Part shown: in pieces, positions 9,280 through 19,819 of the stretch
Position numbering within the stretch: the stretch's first letter is position 1
How the letters are laid out: each line of letters opens with the position of its first letter
NCBI RefSeq assembly: GCF_023151555.2
Contig: NZ_CP100425.1
Location: 310,001 to 374,000, forward strand
Direction: 5' to 3'
Source: Photobacterium sp. CCB-ST2H9
GTDB taxonomy: Bacteria > Pseudomonadota > Gammaproteobacteria > Enterobacterales > Vibrionaceae
DNA length: 64,000 bases
The notes under the pieces: model-generated
What the model was told of the DNA's origin: nothing
What the model saw: the letters and a program-made list of their open reading frames with translations, nothing else
Databases searched by the model: none
Translations under genes and position numbers: made by a program

Positions 9280-9504
9280 TCAGTAGTGAGGGGGTGGTGT
9301 TTCTTCGCTTTCACTGGCGATATTGGAAACCTGGCCTGACTTCACTTTGCCTACCAGATAGCGCATCTGGACCTGCATTTTATCGATCAGAAACTGCTGC
9401 TGTGTCAGCGCGTCATTGAGCTCTTCAATCGTCTGCTCCTGAAAAGCCTGTTTCATTTCCAGCTCATCTATCTGAGCCTGTAGCTTTTTTACAATGTCTG
9501 TCAT
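9280..9504 (-). CDS. slyX: SlyX
   Basis: A 74-residue coiled-coil protein starting [16 protein letters not shown] and ending ETPPPHY, both hallmarks of SlyX. Heptads cover residues about 5-55. Its function is unknown; the family is named from its place beside slyD, preserved here in convergent orientation. It lies 16 bases after the WD40 lipoprotein gene on the same strand and is probably translated from the same message. Confidence 0.9.
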   Translation of the reverse strand: MTDIVKKLQAQIDELEMKQAFQEQTIEELNDALTQQQFLIDKMQVQMRYLVGKVKSGQVSNIASESEETPPPHY

Positions 9505-9520
9505 GGTTGATGATCATCGG

Positions 9521-10501
9521 TCATTCGGGACGGTGCCAATCCTGAGCAATGCCGGCTGAGCTGCCTGAGCGGACATCGCCGAGTGGCGTAATGGCCACAT
9601 CATACACCACCGCTGACCCCGGGCGCTCGTTTTCTTGTGTGGCCGCTTGCCAGTAGCCCTGTCTGTTGCCAGTCACGGTGCTCCACAGTTCAACCCGGCG
9701 GGAGGGCGTGCCGGTAGCCAGTTGCAAGCCATCATCAGAAAAGCGGGCACTGGAGAAGTTTTGTTGCCTCAGACGAATGTTCAGAGAAGCTTGTTTCTGC
9801 CCGTTCGTTAAATTCCAGATAAACGCCTCGTTGCCGCTGTCGGCTGTCATTGCCAGCTTGCCGTCTCGCTGCAGGCTCACCTGATTGACCCGCATCGTGT
9901 GTTCAAACTGATATAAAATCTGACCGGTTTGGGTATCCCAGAGAAAAGCACGTTTGTCATCACCGCCGGAGAGGGCGTAGTGGCCATTCGGCGAAATGGC
10001 TACAGAATTCACTTTTTCCCGGTGGGCGAGGAACTCCAGCCGTCTTCCGTTGCCCAAGTCGACGTACAGTGCTTTGCCGTTTGACAGGGCCAGCAGCACC
10101 TGCTTGCCGTCATTGGCGATTGTTGCATCCCGGATGATGCCGTCGGAGATCGACCAGAGTCCCTGAGCCTGTCCCCAGGCCAGATCCCAGATTGCAAAGT
10201 TCTGTGCTGTTGCGGTGATCGCGTAGCGGTGATTGTCAGAAATATCACTATTTGTCACGGTTGTGTGATGTGGATCTTGAGAACCTAAACTCGCTAACTT
10301 TTTGTTTTGCTGTAGATCCCAGAGCACGATACCTTGTTGGGCTGAATAAAATAAGGCAAAGCGGCCATCCCTGCTCAGACTGAAAGCGGTTGCGCCTTGC
10401 GGTGCCAGATCCCAGCGCTGACGTTCGGGACCTGAAATATCGCAACCTGAGACAGAGATCAGGGTCAGAATGATAATGGCTGCTATAAAAATGTGACGCA
10501 T
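9521..10501 (-). CDS. WD40-repeat lipoprotein
   Basis: The mature gene probably starts at 10501 (326 residues), because residues 1-19 then form a lipoprotein signal peptide ending VSGC, with a CGGAAAG purine site about 8 bases upstream. A longer reading to 10723 would add an implausible cytosolic leader. Repeats of the type DGRFALFYSA..IVLWDLQ, DNHRYAITATAQ..AIWDL, NGHYALSGGDDKRAFLWDTQTG and DGKLAMTADSG..FIWNLTNG give about six to seven WD blades, so a beta-propeller anchored to a cell-envelope membrane is expected. The residue after the lipid cysteine is Asp, which in Enterobacteria favours retention in the inner membrane. No partner is known; it is divergent from fkpA. Confidence 0.8.
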   Translation of the reverse strand: MRHIFIAAIIILTLISVSGCDISGPERQRWDLAPQGATAFSLSRDGRFALFYSAQQGIVLWDLQQNKKLASLGSQDPHHTTVTNSDISDNHRYAITATAQNFAIWDLAWGQAQGLWSISDGIIRDATIANDGKQVLLALSNGKALYVDLGNGRRLEFLAHREKVNSVAISPNGHYALSGGDDKRAFLWDTQTGQILYQFEHTMRVNQVSLQRDGKLAMTADSGNEAFIWNLTNGQKQASLNIRLRQQNFSSARFSDDGLQLATGTPSRRVELWSTVTGNRQGYWQAATQENERPGSAVVYDVAITPLGDVRSGSSAGIAQDWHRPE

Positions 10502-10682
10502 GTGCTGACTTTCCGTGTTTCGGCCGCTTTTGCCCGGTGTTGATCCCATTGAAACCCGGGTGTTATCACCAACGGCAAGAAAAAAGTTGGTATTAGTATA
10601 TTGATATGGCATGGTTTTAACACAACTGTGAAAAATTATGCATAAAGTTAAGAGCTTAGCCTCTGGAAAAATGGAGAGAGAG

Positions 10683-11483
10683 ATGAAACCAGTTCTGAAA
10701 GTGTCTTTACTGGCAGCAACCATTCTGCTGGCAGTAGGTTGTCAGGATGAGAAAACCTCGGCACCTGCAGAAAAAGCAGAGTCAGCTGCTCAGGTTGAGC
10801 AGACTGCAGCCGAAGCGACAAAAGCGTTTGAATCTGAAGATCAGAAAGCCGCTTACGCAATTGGTGCTTCGCTGGCACAGTACTTGTCTGCAAACCTGGA
10901 ACAGCAAAAAGAGCTGGGCCTGGAACTGAAAAAAGAAGATGTCCTAGCTGGTGTCAGTGATGTATTCGCCGGCAACAGCCGTCTGAGCCAGGAAGAAACT
11001 CAGCAGACGTTGCAGGAACTGGACAAGCGCGTTTCTGATATGATGGCGACGAAAGCCAAAGCAGAAGCTGAAGAAAATGCCAAAACAGGCGATGACTTCC
11101 GCGCTGAGTTCGAGAAGCAGGAAGGCGTGAAGAAAACTGAGTCAGGTCTGCTGTATGCAGTAGAAACTGAAGGTCAGGGCGATAAGCCGAAAGCCACCGA
11201 CACTGTGAAGGTTCACTATAAAGGTACGCTGGTTGACGGGACTGAGTTCGATAGTTCTTACAAGCGTAACCAGCCTGCAACTTTCCCGCTGAATCAGGTG
11301 ATTCCGGGCTGGACTGAAGGCGTTCAGCTGATGCCTGTCGGTTCTAAGTTCAAGTTTGTGATTCCGCCTGAGCTGGCATACGGCTCTCAGGCTAACCCAA
11401 GCATTCCTGCAAACTCAACGCTGGTATTTGAAGTTGAACTGCTGGATATCGTGAAGGCCAAGAAAGACGCTGACGACGAGTAA
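10683..11483 (+). CDS. fkpA: FkpA-like FKBP prolyl isomerase, predicted lipoprotein
   Basis: At 266 residues, it has an N-terminal helical dimerisation domain (about 45-145) and a C-terminal FKBP domain (about 150-260, with VHYKGTLVDGTEFDSSY, PGWTEGVQLMPVGSKFKFVIP and LAYG). It folds envelope proteins as chaperone and isomerase. I place the start at 10683 (GGAGAGAG just upstream), not 10638. The signal peptide ends LAVGC, a lipobox, so this version should be a membrane lipoprotein (Gln at +2 suggests the outer membrane), unlike the soluble periplasmic E. coli FkpA. A Glu/Ala-rich spacer follows the cysteine. Confidence 0.9.
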   Translation: MKPVLKVSLLAATILLAVGCQDEKTSAPAEKAESAAQVEQTAAEATKAFESEDQKAAYAIGASLAQYLSANLEQQKELGLELKKEDVLAGVSDVFAGNSRLSQEETQQTLQELDKRVSDMMATKAKAEAEENAKTGDDFRAEFEKQEGVKKTESGLLYAVETEGQGDKPKATDTVKVHYKGTLVDGTEFDSSYKRNQPATFPLNQVIPGWTEGVQLMPVGSKFKFVIPPELAYGSQANPSIPANSTLVFEVELLDIVKAKKDADDE

Positions 11484-11505
11484 TCGTCCATTGTCTGCAA
11501 TTTCC

Positions 11506-11534
11506 AAAAGCCCGGCTATAAGCCGGGCTTTTTT
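11506..11534 (+). terminator. fkpA terminator
   Basis: Stem AAGCCCGGCT/AGCCGGGCTT with an ATA loop is followed by a run of T, 22 bases after the fkpA stop. Confidence 0.92.
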
Positions 11535-11686
11535 ATTACTTCAGTCTGGTTTCTGTCCTGTTTTGTGCGTTGCAAATTTCATTTTGTGAAGACCTGTATT
11601 CATATTCTGATAAACTTGCAAGCAAGAATTGAATTTTTCCCCGTTTCGTTGAAATGCAGGATTGCCTGTAAAACCGGGTCACGGGA

Positions 11687-12430
11687 ATGAGCAAGGAAGA
11701 CAGGAAAGTGGTATCAGCAGATAACTTTGGCACTGAAGTCATGGTGGAAAGTGACTTAATTGAAACCCGAACGTTTACCGAACATGACTTTACCATTTTA
11801 CGTTCATATGAAGCCGTCGTTGATGGCCTGGCCGCACTGATCGGCCCGTTCTGTGAAATTGTGCTGCACTCGCTGGCAGACCTGAATACTTCGGCGATCA
11901 AAATTGCCAATGGTGAAAACACCGGCCGTAAGGTGGGATCGCCCATCACGGATCTTGCCCTGCGAATGTTGCGAGATATTGAAGGGTCGGAACGTAATTT
12001 TTCCCGTGCCTATTTTACGCGTGCCAAGGGTGGGGCTCTGATGAAGTCCATCACCATCGCTATCCGTAATGCCGATGACAATATCATTGGTCTGCTGTGT
12101 ATTAACGTGAATCTGGATGCGCCTTTCTCTCAGATCCTGCAATCTTTCATGCCGACCGATGAAGCTAAACAGGCGGCATCCAGTGTGAATTTTGCCAGTG
12201 ATGTGGATGAGCTGGTGGATCAGACGGTTGAACGCACGATTGAAGAAATCAATGCAGACAAGAACGTGTCGAACAATGCGAAAAACCGTCAGATCGTGAT
12301 GGAGCTGTACGATAAAGGTATCTTTGATATTAAAGATGCGATTAACCGTGTGGCCGATCGTCTGAATATTTCCAAACATACCGTGTATCTCTACATTCGG
12401 CAGCGTAAAACCGAGGATGGCGAAAAATGA
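11687..12430 (+). CDS. yheO: YheO-like transcriptional regulator (PAS-like domain plus C-terminal HTH)
   Basis: The 247-residue protein has a PAS-like YheO domain (residues about 35-150, [29 protein letters not shown] and the invariant [20 protein letters not shown]) and a C-terminal helix-turn-helix (about 195-243, [20 protein letters not shown] then [12 protein letters not shown]). It is highly similar from memory to E. coli YheO; a relative, DauR, regulates D-arginine use in Pseudomonas. Its target is unknown. A GGGA precedes the ATG by a short gap. It overlaps tusD by four bases, so it is in the tus operon, as in Enterobacteria. Confidence 0.88.
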   Translation: MSKEDRKVVSADNFGTEVMVESDLIETRTFTEHDFTILRSYEAVVDGLAALIGPFCEIVLHSLADLNTSAIKIANGENTGRKVGSPITDLALRMLRDIEGSERNFSRAYFTRAKGGALMKSITIAIRNADDNIIGLLCINVNLDAPFSQILQSFMPTDEAKQAASSVNFASDVDELVDQTVERTIEEINADKNVSNNAKNRQIVMELYDKGIFDIKDAINRVADRLNISKHTVYLYIRQRKTEDGEK

Positions 12431-12819
12431 GCCTGACTTTTGCGCTGGTGGTGGATGGCCCGGCCTACGGGACACAGAACGCCAGAAGCGCATTGCAGTT
12501 TGCACAGGCAGTGATTGCAGCCGGCCATCAGTTACAGCGGGTGTTTTTCTATCAGGACGGGGTTCACAACGGCTCTGTTCTGGTCTCACCGGCTTCGGAC
12601 GAGTTTGATTTGCTGGCAGCCTGGCAGCAACTGGGCCGTGAACATGAGGTTGAACTGCAAACCTGTGTGGCTGCGGCACTTCGGCGGGGCGTTGTCAGTG
12701 AGCAGGAAGCCAGTCAAAACACGCTGCCCGGCAACAATCTTGCCGACGGCTTCGAACAGGCGGGGTTGGGTGGCCTGGCAGAAGTGCTGCTGAGTGCTGA
12801 TCGCGTCATTCAGTTTTAA
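12427..12819 (+). CDS. tusD: TusD, sulfur-relay subunit for tRNA 2-thiouridine
   Basis: A 130-residue DsrE-fold protein. Within the TusBCD hexamer it takes persulfide sulfur from TusA and passes it to TusE and then MnmA, which thiolates U34 of tRNA-Lys, -Glu and -Gln. The active cysteine is C80 in [14 protein letters not shown]. The start ATG overlaps the yheO stop (ATGA), giving translational coupling. Confidence 0.92.
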   Translation: MSLTFALVVDGPAYGTQNARSALQFAQAVIAAGHQLQRVFFYQDGVHNGSVLVSPASDEFDLLAAWQQLGREHEVELQTCVAAALRRGVVSEQEASQNTLPGNNLADGFEQAGLGGLAEVLLSADRVIQF

Positions 12820-12836
12820 TCAATTCGGAAATCCTT

Positions 12837-13190
12837 ATGTCGATTGGGTTCGTTTTTCGTTCCGTCCCCCATGGCAGTAACAGCGGCCGGGAAGGGCTGG
12901 ATGCTGTGCTGGCAACCTCTGCTTACAGTGAAGAAATCCAGCTATTCTTTATCGGGGATGGGGTCTGGCAATTATTAAAAGGGCAGCAGGGCGACCAGGT
13001 TCTGAGCCGTGAATACAGTGTCGCGTTCAAGATGCTGTCCCTCTATGACATTGAAGACATCTGGGTTTGCGGCGAATCGCTGTCAAAGCGCGGACTGTCG
13101 GCGGATGATTTGCTGATTGACGCTGAAGTTCTGGGCCGCGATGAATTCAGTCACAGGCTGCATCGCTGTCAGAAATTACTGAGTTATTAA
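12837..13190 (+). CDS. tusC: TusC, sulfur-relay subunit
   Basis: A 117-residue DsrF-like protein starting MSIGFVFRSVPHGS, the second subunit of the TusBCD heterohexamer. It has no conserved catalytic cysteine equivalent to TusD; its role is structural in the complex. It lies 17 bases after tusD with a GGAAAT site before the start. Confidence 0.9.
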   Translation: MSIGFVFRSVPHGSNSGREGLDAVLATSAYSEEIQLFFIGDGVWQLLKGQQGDQVLSREYSVAFKMLSLYDIEDIWVCGESLSKRGLSADDLLIDAEVLGRDEFSHRLHRCQKLLSY

Positions 13191-13216
13191 CCCGCAACCT
13201 GCCAACGGGGCGATTT

Positions 13217-13507
13217 ATGCTACACATGGTCTTTTCCTCTCCTTTTCAAAATCGCGCTTTACAGCAATGTGCTGAACAGCTCCTGCCGGGCGATGATGTT
13301 TTGTTGTTGCAGGATGCGGCAGTGGCTGCCGTGTCACCGGGTCAGCTGGATCAGGTGCTGAGTCAGGGTGCGTCAGTGTATGTGCTGGAAGCGGATCTGC
13401 TGGCCCGGGGGCTGGCAGGGCGCACGTCCTCTGAAGTCGAAGTGATCGATCACAATCAATTTGTCGAGCTGACGATCAGCCATCCGAACAGCATGAAATG
13501 GGCATAG
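13217..13507 (+). CDS. tusB: TusB, sulfur-relay subunit
   Basis: A 96-residue DsrH-like protein starting MLHMVFSSPFQNRALQQC. The motif LLLQDAAVAA is typical of TusB. It completes TusDCB, and the gene ends 178 bases before rpsL, where a new strong promoter begins the str operon. A GGGGCG site precedes the ATG. Confidence 0.9.
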   Translation: MLHMVFSSPFQNRALQQCAEQLLPGDDVLLLQDAAVAAVSPGQLDQVLSQGASVYVLEADLLARGLAGRTSSEVEVIDHNQFVELTISHPNSMKWA

Positions 13508-13587
13508 TGACGGGTGATGAAAAAGAGAACAGACCAGTGAAAAGCAGTGATTAAGAAATGATCATTGCTGTGATCGCTGTATATATC

Positions 13588-13616
13588 TTGACACCTTATA
13601 GTCCGACGCCTAAAAT
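13588..13616 (+). promoter_or_regulatory. Promoter of the str operon
   Basis: TTGACA (13588-13593), a 17-base spacer and TAAAAT (13611-13616) form a near-consensus sigma-70 promoter 70 bases before rpsL. Confidence 0.8.
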
Positions 13617-13620
13617 TTCG

Positions 13621-13650
13621 CGTCCTCCTGTTGTTGGGAGGCGGATTTTT
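13621..13650 (+). promoter_or_regulatory. Leader hairpin before rpsL, possible attenuator
   Basis: CCTCC (13624-13628) pairs with GGAGG (13637-13641) and a run of five T follows at 13646-13650, between the promoter and the rpsL ribosome site. It looks like a short, weak intrinsic terminator, so part of the transcripts may stop here. The role is inferred. Confidence 0.4.
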
Positions 13651-13667
13651 CACCTTTACGAAAGTAA

Positions 13668-14060
<393 letters not shown>

Positions 14061-14158
14061 TGGAATCCGTTAAGTAAGGCCAAACACTAAATTAACTGTA
14101 ATTTTGAAAAAACTGAAAAGTTTTGGATAAAACCTGAAGAAGACAACGGAGAATTTCC

Positions 14159-14629
14159 ATGCCACGTCGTCGCGTAATTGGTCAGCGTAAGATCCTTCCA
14201 GATCCTAAATTCAAATCTGAATTGCTGGCAAAATTCGTCAACATCCTGATGGTTGACGGTAAGAAATCTACTGCAGAGAAAATTGTTTACACTGCACTGG
14301 ATACTATGGCTGAGCGCTCTGGTGAAGAGCACCTGGCTATTTTTGAAAAAGCTCTTGAAAACGTTCGCCCAGCGGTAGAGGTTAAATCTCGCCGTGTAGG
14401 TGGTTCAACTTACCAGGTACCAGTAGAAGTACGTCCAGTACGTCGTAATGCTCTGGCTATGCGTTGGTTGGTTGAAGCTGCGCGTAAGCGTGGTGAAAAA
14501 TCTATGGCTGCTCGTCTGGCTGCTGAAATGCTGGACGCATCCGACAACAAAGGTTCTGCTGTTAAGAAACGTGAAGACGTTCACCGTATGGCAGAAGCGA
14601 ACAAAGCGTTCGCACACTACCGCTGGTAA
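14159..14629 (+). CDS. rpsG: Ribosomal protein S7
   Basis: A 156-residue 30S head protein that nucleates assembly on the 16S 3' domain. It starts [18 protein letters not shown]. The 98-base gap after rpsL is where S7 represses its own operon in E. coli; whether the fold exists here was not established. GGAG precedes the ATG. Confidence 0.97.
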   Translation: MPRRRVIGQRKILPDPKFKSELLAKFVNILMVDGKKSTAEKIVYTALDTMAERSGEEHLAIFEKALENVRPAVEVKSRRVGGSTYQVPVEVRPVRRNALAMRWLVEAARKRGEKSMAARLAAEMLDASDNKGSAVKKREDVHRMAEANKAFAHYRW

Positions 14630-14646
14630 TTTCGTTATTAGCGACT

Positions 14647-14675
14647 GGGCGCAGCAGGCTTGGCCTGCTGCGCCC
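14647..14675 (+). repeat. Perfect 13-bp hairpin between rpsG and fusA
   Basis: GGGCGCAGCAGGC (14647-14659) and GCCTGCTGCGCCC (14663-14675) pair perfectly around a TTG loop. No T run follows, so it is not an obvious terminator; RNA processing or protection of the upstream message is possible. Confidence 0.8.
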
Positions 14676-14716
14676 ATACCATTTTCTAAGGATAACCTTA
14701 GTAAGAGGATTCAATC

Positions 14717-16813
14717 GTGGCTCGCAAAACTCCTATCGAGCGTTACCGTAACATCGGTATCTGTGCTCACGTAGACGCCGGGAAAACAACCACGACCGAG
14801 CGTATCCTGTTCTATACAGGTCTTTCCCACAAAATTGGTGAAGTACACGACGGTGCCGCTACCATGGACTGGATGGAGCAGGAGCAGGAGCGTGGGATTA
14901 CCATCACCTCTGCTGCCACTACAACCTTCTGGCGTGGTATGGATGCTCAGTTCCCAGAGCACCGCATCAATATTATCGACACCCCAGGACACGTTGATTT
15001 CACTATCGAAGTAGAGCGTTCTCTGCGCGTACTTGATGGTGCAGTGGTTGTTTTCTGTGGTTCATCAGGTGTCGAACCGCAGTCTGAAACCGTATGGCGT
15101 CAGGCTGATAAATACGAAGTACCCCGTATGGTCTTCGTGAACAAGATGGACCGTGCAGGCGCAGACTTCCTGCGCGTGATTGATCAAATCAAACACCGTC
15201 TTGGCGCAAATCCGGTACCAATTCAATTGAACATTGGTGCGGAAGAAGAATTCAAAGGTGTGATCGACCTGATTAAAATGAAAGCGATCAACTGGAATGA
15301 AGCCGATCAGGGCATGAGCTTCTCTTATGAAGACATTCCAGCCGACATGCAGGAACTGGCCGAAGAATGGCACACAAACCTGGTTGAAGCGGCAGCTGAA
15401 GCGTCTGAAGAGCTGATGGATAAGTACCTGGAAGAAGGGAACCTGTCAGAAGATGACATCAAAGCCGGCTTGCGCCAGCGTACGCTGAATAATGAAATTG
15501 TTCTGGCGACCTGTGGTTCTGCATTTAAGAACAAAGGTGTGCAGGCTGTCCTGGATGCCGTCGTTGAATTCCTGCCATCACCGACGGAAGTCAAAGCAAT
15601 CCGTGGTGAAGACATGGATGGTAACGAAGTGATCCGCCATTCCAGCGACGAAGAACCGTTTGCTGCGCTGGCATTCAAGATCGCAACGGACCCGTTTGTG
15701 GGCACCCTGACATTTATGCGTGTCTATTCCGGTGTTGTGAATTCAGGCGATACCGTCTACAACACGGTAAAAGATAAGCGTGAACGTTTCGGGCGTATCG
15801 TACAGATGCACTCGAATAAACGTGAAGAAATCAAAGAAGTTCGAGCTGGCGACATCGCGGCAGCAATCGGTCTGAAAAATGTGACGACGGGTGACACCCT
15901 GTGCGATCAGGATCATAAAGTGGTTCTGGAACGTATGGATTTCCCAGAGCCGGTTATTCAGATTGCTGTTGAACCAAGGTCGAAAGCTGACCAGGAAAAA
16001 ATGGGTATTGCGCTGGGTAAGCTGGCTGCAGAAGACCCATCTTTCCGGGTGGAAACGGATGAAGAATCTGGCCAGACCCTGATCTCAGGGATGGGCGAGC
16101 TTCATCTGGATATCATCGTTGACCGTATGAAGCGTGAGTTCAGCGTTGAATGTAACGTTGGTAAACCTCAGGTTGCTTACCGTGAAACTATCCGTGGTAA
16201 GACGGAAGTTGAAGGTAAGTTCGTACGTCAATCTGGTGGTCGCGGCCAGTACGGTCACGTATGGCTGAAGATTGAACCTTCTGAGCCGAATGCCGGTTTT
16301 GTCTTCGTTGACGAAGTCGTTGGCGGTGTGATTCCGAGAGAATATATCGGAGCCGTGGCGAAAGGTATCGAAGAGCAGATGAAAAATGGTGTGCTTGCCG
16401 GTTATCCGGTACTGGACGTCAAAGCGACGCTGTTCGATGGTTCATACCACGATGTTGACTCGAGCGAAATGGCGTTTAAGATCGCCGGTTCTATGGCGTT
16501 CAGGAAGGGTGCACTTGATGCTCAACCTGTCATTCTTGAACCTATGATGAAAGTTGAAGTAACCACTCCGGAAGACTGGATGGGTGATGTTGTTGGTGAC
16601 CTGAACCGTCGTCGCGGCATCATCGGTGGTATGGATGAAGGTCCGGCCGGACTGAAGATTATCCGTGCGCAAGTTCCGCTTTCAGAAATGTTTGGTTACG
16701 CAACGGATCTTCGTTCTGCTACGCAAGGCCGCGCATCCTATTCGATGGAGTTCAGCGAATATGCTGAAGTTCCGAAGAATATCGCCGACGGTATCGTCGC
16801 TGAGCGCGGTTAA
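14717..16813 (+). CDS. fusA: Elongation factor G
   Basis: A 698-residue translocation GTPase, starting at GTG 14717 with a GTAAGAGGA purine site. G1 is AHVDAGKT (17-24), G3 DTPGHVDF (near 88) and G4 NKMDRAG (near 142), followed by domains II-V to the C-terminus. It drives tRNA-mRNA translocation and, with ribosome recycling factor, subunit splitting. Third gene of the str operon. The length is close to the E. coli protein (704). Confidence 0.97.
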   Translation: MARKTPIERYRNIGICAHVDAGKTTTTERILFYTGLSHKIGEVHDGAATMDWMEQEQERGITITSAATTTFWRGMDAQFPEHRINIIDTPGHVDFTIEVERSLRVLDGAVVVFCGSSGVEPQSETVWRQADKYEVPRMVFVNKMDRAGADFLRVIDQIKHRLGANPVPIQLNIGAEEEFKGVIDLIKMKAINWNEADQGMSFSYEDIPADMQELAEEWHTNLVEAAAEASEELMDKYLEEGNLSEDDIKAGLRQRTLNNEIVLATCGSAFKNKGVQAVLDAVVEFLPSPTEVKAIRGEDMDGNEVIRHSSDEEPFAALAFKIATDPFVGTLTFMRVYSGVVNSGDTVYNTVKDKRERFGRIVQMHSNKREEIKEVRAGDIAAAIGLKNVTTGDTLCDQDHKVVLERMDFPEPVIQIAVEPRSKADQEKMGIALGKLAAEDPSFRVETDEESGQTLISGMGELHLDIIVDRMKREFSVECNVGKPQVAYRETIRGKTEVEGKFVRQSGGRGQYGHVWLKIEPSEPNAGFVFVDEVVGGVIPREYIGAVAKGIEEQMKNGVLAGYPVLDVKATLFDGSYHDVDSSEMAFKIAGSMAFRKGALDAQPVILEPMMKVEVTTPEDWMGDVVGDLNRRRGIIGGMDEGPAGLKIIRAQVPLSEMFGYATDLRSATQGRASYSMEFSEYAEVPKNIADGIVAERG

Positions 16814-16918
16814 ACATCAGCAGAAATATTGCGTCCGCTTCGGTTGGCGCATAAAATACAACTTCTGACGCGTCCCGCCAGTCAGCGGGGCGAATCACAA
16901 CTAGGAAGGAACACGATC

Positions 16919-18103
16919 GTGTCTAAAGAAAAATTTGAACGTACGAAACCGCACGTTAACGTTGGTACTATCGGCCACGTTGACCACGGTAAAACTACTC
17001 TGACTGCTGCAATCTGTACTGTACTGTCTAAAAAATACGGCGGTTCAGCGCGTGACTTCGCATCTATCGATAACGCGCCAGAAGAGCGTGAGCGTGGTAT
17101 CACAATCTCTACTTCTCACGTAGAGTACGATACTCCGACTCGCCACTACGCGCACGTTGATTGCCCAGGACACGCCGACTACGTGAAAAACATGATCACC
17201 GGTGCTGCTCAGATGGACGGTGGTATCCTGGTTGTTGCTGCGACTGATGGCCCAATGCCACAGACTCGTGAGCACATCCTGCTGGGTCGTCAGGTTGGTA
17301 TCCCTTACATTCTTGTTTTCATGAACAAGTGTGACATGGTTGATGACGAAGAGCTGCTGGAGCTGGTTGAGATGGAAGTTCGTGAACTTCTGTCTGAGTA
17401 CGACTTCCCAGGCGACGACTGCCCAGTCATTATGGGTTCTGCTCTGGGCGCGCTGAATGGCGAAGCTCAGTGGGAAGAGAAAATCGTTGAGCTGGCTGAA
17501 GCACTGGATTCTTACATCCCAGAGCCAGAGCGTGCTATCGACAAGCCGTTCATCCTGCCAATCGAAGACGTATTCTCAATCCAGGGCCGTGGTACTGTTG
17601 TAACTGGTCGTGTTGAGCAAGGTATCGTTCGCGTAGGTGACGAAGTTGCTATCGTAGGTATCAAAGACACCGTCACTACTACTTGTACTGGTGTTGAGAT
17701 GTTCCGTAAGCTTCTGGACGAAGGCCGTGCTGGTGAGAACGTTGGTGTTCTGCTGCGTGGTACTAAGCGTGACGAAGTTGAGCGTGGTCAAGTTCTGGCT
17801 AAGCCTGGTTCAATCACTCCACACACAACTTTCGAGTCAGAAGTATACGTTCTGTCTAAAGACGAAGGCGGCCGTCATACTCCGTTCTTCAAAGGCTACC
17901 GTCCACAGTTCTACTTCCGTACAACTGACGTGACCGGTACTATCGAACTGCCAGAAGGCGTTGAGATGGTTATGCCAGGTGACAACATCAAGATGGTTGT
18001 TACTCTGATCGCACCTATCGCAATGGACGAAGGTCTGCGCTTCGCAATCCGTGAAGGTGGCCGTACCGTTGGTGCTGGTGTTGTTGCTAAGATCGTTGCT
18101 TAA
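16919..18103 (+). CDS. tuf: Elongation factor Tu
   Basis: A 394-residue GTPase delivering aminoacyl-tRNA to the ribosome. The start is GTG at 16919, giving [27 protein letters not shown] after Met; an open frame extends upstream to 16829 but AGGAAGGA at 16903-16910 and the family N-terminus decide the start. G1 GHVDHGKT, G3 DCPGHADY and G4 NKCDMVD are intact. The last str operon gene; a second tuf copy may exist elsewhere in the genome. Confidence 0.97.
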   Translation: MSKEKFERTKPHVNVGTIGHVDHGKTTLTAAICTVLSKKYGGSARDFASIDNAPEERERGITISTSHVEYDTPTRHYAHVDCPGHADYVKNMITGAAQMDGGILVVAATDGPMPQTREHILLGRQVGIPYILVFMNKCDMVDDEELLELVEMEVRELLSEYDFPGDDCPVIMGSALGALNGEAQWEEKIVELAEALDSYIPEPERAIDKPFILPIEDVFSIQGRGTVVTGRVEQGIVRVGDEVAIVGIKDTVTTTCTGVEMFRKLLDEGRAGENVGVLLRGTKRDEVERGQVLAKPGSITPHTTFESEVYVLSKDEGGRHTPFFKGYRPQFYFRTTDVTGTIELPEGVEMVMPGDNIKMVVTLIAPIAMDEGLRFAIREGGRTVGAGVVAKIVA

Positions 18104-18126
18104 TTAGCAAAGATTGAATCAACAAT

Positions 18127-18154
18127 AAAAAGGGAGCTTCGGCTCCCTTTTTTG
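18127..18154 (+). terminator. str operon terminator
   Basis: AAAAGGGAGC and GCTCCCTTTT pair around a TTCG tetraloop and end in a long T run, 24 bases after tuf. Confidence 0.95.
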
Positions 18155-18345
18155 TATCTTGCGGGCATGTCTTACAGAGTCCGTCTTATCGTAATATCCT
18201 AACTTCTTCACTTTTATACTTATTCTTTCCAAGCATTTTTGTGCATCTTTGATAACAAATTCATCTAGCGGAGCAACGGGCTAGAAGTGGTAATGCTAAC
18301 AGTTCTCGTTTATATTTGAGGCAGACTGAGATGTAGAGAGTTGTT

Positions 18346-18579
18346 ATGTACGTTTGCCTGTGCCACGGAATTTCCGACAAAAAAATTGTCAAGCTCGTTG
18401 AAGAAGAGGGTGTTTCGGATATCCGTGGGATTAAAGCGATCACCCCGCTTGGTTCTCAATGTGGTAAATGTATCCGCCAGGCAAAAAGTATCATCCAGCA
18501 TGTCGTCTTAGAGCGGGATACCTCCCAGGATATATCAGTCATTGATATCACTGAGATTGCCCTCAAAAAAGCGAGTTAG
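18346..18579 (+). CDS. bfd: Bacterioferritin-associated ferredoxin
   Basis: A 77-residue [2Fe-2S] protein whose four ligands are visible as C4, C6, C39 and C42 (MYVCLCHGIS and GSQCGKCIRQ). It reduces the ferric core of bacterioferritin to release iron. It lies 80 bases before bfr, the conserved bfd-bfr pair between tuf and rpsJ known from Enterobacteria. The length is slightly above the E. coli protein (64). Iron control by Fur is expected, but I could not see a convincing box. Confidence 0.93.
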   Translation: MYVCLCHGISDKKIVKLVEEEGVSDIRGIKAITPLGSQCGKCIRQAKSIIQHVVLERDTSQDISVIDITEIALKKAS

Positions 18580-18658
18580 GAAAATCTGTTTCCACTCTCT
18601 TTTGACACACTTCGGATCGGTTCTAAGCTTATAGGAACCGAGAGAGGAGTGTTCGCTA

Positions 18659-19135
18659 ATGAAAGCCGATCCCAAAATCATTCAGCACCTCAATAAGGTA
18701 TTGGGGAATGAACTGGTTGCCATTAATCAATATTTTCTCCACGCCCGTATGTACAAAGATTGGGGCCTGAAGCACCTTGCTGACAAGGAATACCACGAAT
18801 CAATCGATGAAATGAATCATGCAGATCACCTGATCGAGCGGATTCTGTTTTTAGAAGGTGTGCCCAATCTGCAGGATTTGGGTAAGCTGCGTATTGGTGA
18901 AGATACCAAGGAAATGCTTGAGTGTGACCTTTCCCTGGAGATGGATGCGATTCCGGATTTACGCGATGCCATTCAATATGCTGAAGAAGTGAGAGATTAC
19001 GTCTCCAGAGATTTATTCCAGGACATCCTGGAAGATGAAGAGGAGCATGTTGACTGGCTTGAAACCCAGCTTGGCTTGATCGAGCGAATGGGAATTAACA
19101 ATTACAATCAGGCGCAGATTGTAGACGAAGACTAA
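18659..19135 (+). CDS. bfr: Bacterioferritin
   Basis: A 158-residue four-helix ferritin subunit that forms 24-mer haem-containing iron stores. Ferroxidase ligands E18, E51 and H54 and the haem-binding M52 are in the expected places, with a second EExxH motif [10 protein letters not shown] near 126-135. GAGAGGAG precedes the ATG. A TTGACA at 18602-18607 suggests it may also have its own promoter, though no good -10 is in register. Confidence 0.95.
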   Translation: MKADPKIIQHLNKVLGNELVAINQYFLHARMYKDWGLKHLADKEYHESIDEMNHADHLIERILFLEGVPNLQDLGKLRIGEDTKEMLECDLSLEMDAIPDLRDAIQYAEEVRDYVSRDLFQDILEDEEEHVDWLETQLGLIERMGINNYNQAQIVDED

Positions 19136-19168
19136 TCCACGAAGACTAGTCCACACAAACACGTACGG

Positions 19169-19203
19169 GCCTTCAGCCGACGGACTCGGTTGAAGGCTTT
19201 TTT
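19169..19203 (+). terminator. bfr terminator
   Basis: Stem GCCTTCAGCCGA (19169-19180) with TCGGTTGAAGGC (19186-19197), one G-U pair, then T run. Confidence 0.9.
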
Positions 19204-19205
19204 CA

Positions 19206-19805
<600 letters not shown>

Positions 19806-19819
19806 GGGGAGATAAGAGA

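Noticed and set aside
16814..16918. N-terminal extension of EF-Tu from ATG 16829
   Set aside because: The extension is not part of EF-Tu; a strong ribosome site and the family N-terminus place the start at GTG 16919.
18240..18300. Possible Fur box upstream of bfd (GATAACAAATTCATC)
   Set aside because: It matches the Fur consensus poorly; iron control remains likely from biology but not from this site.
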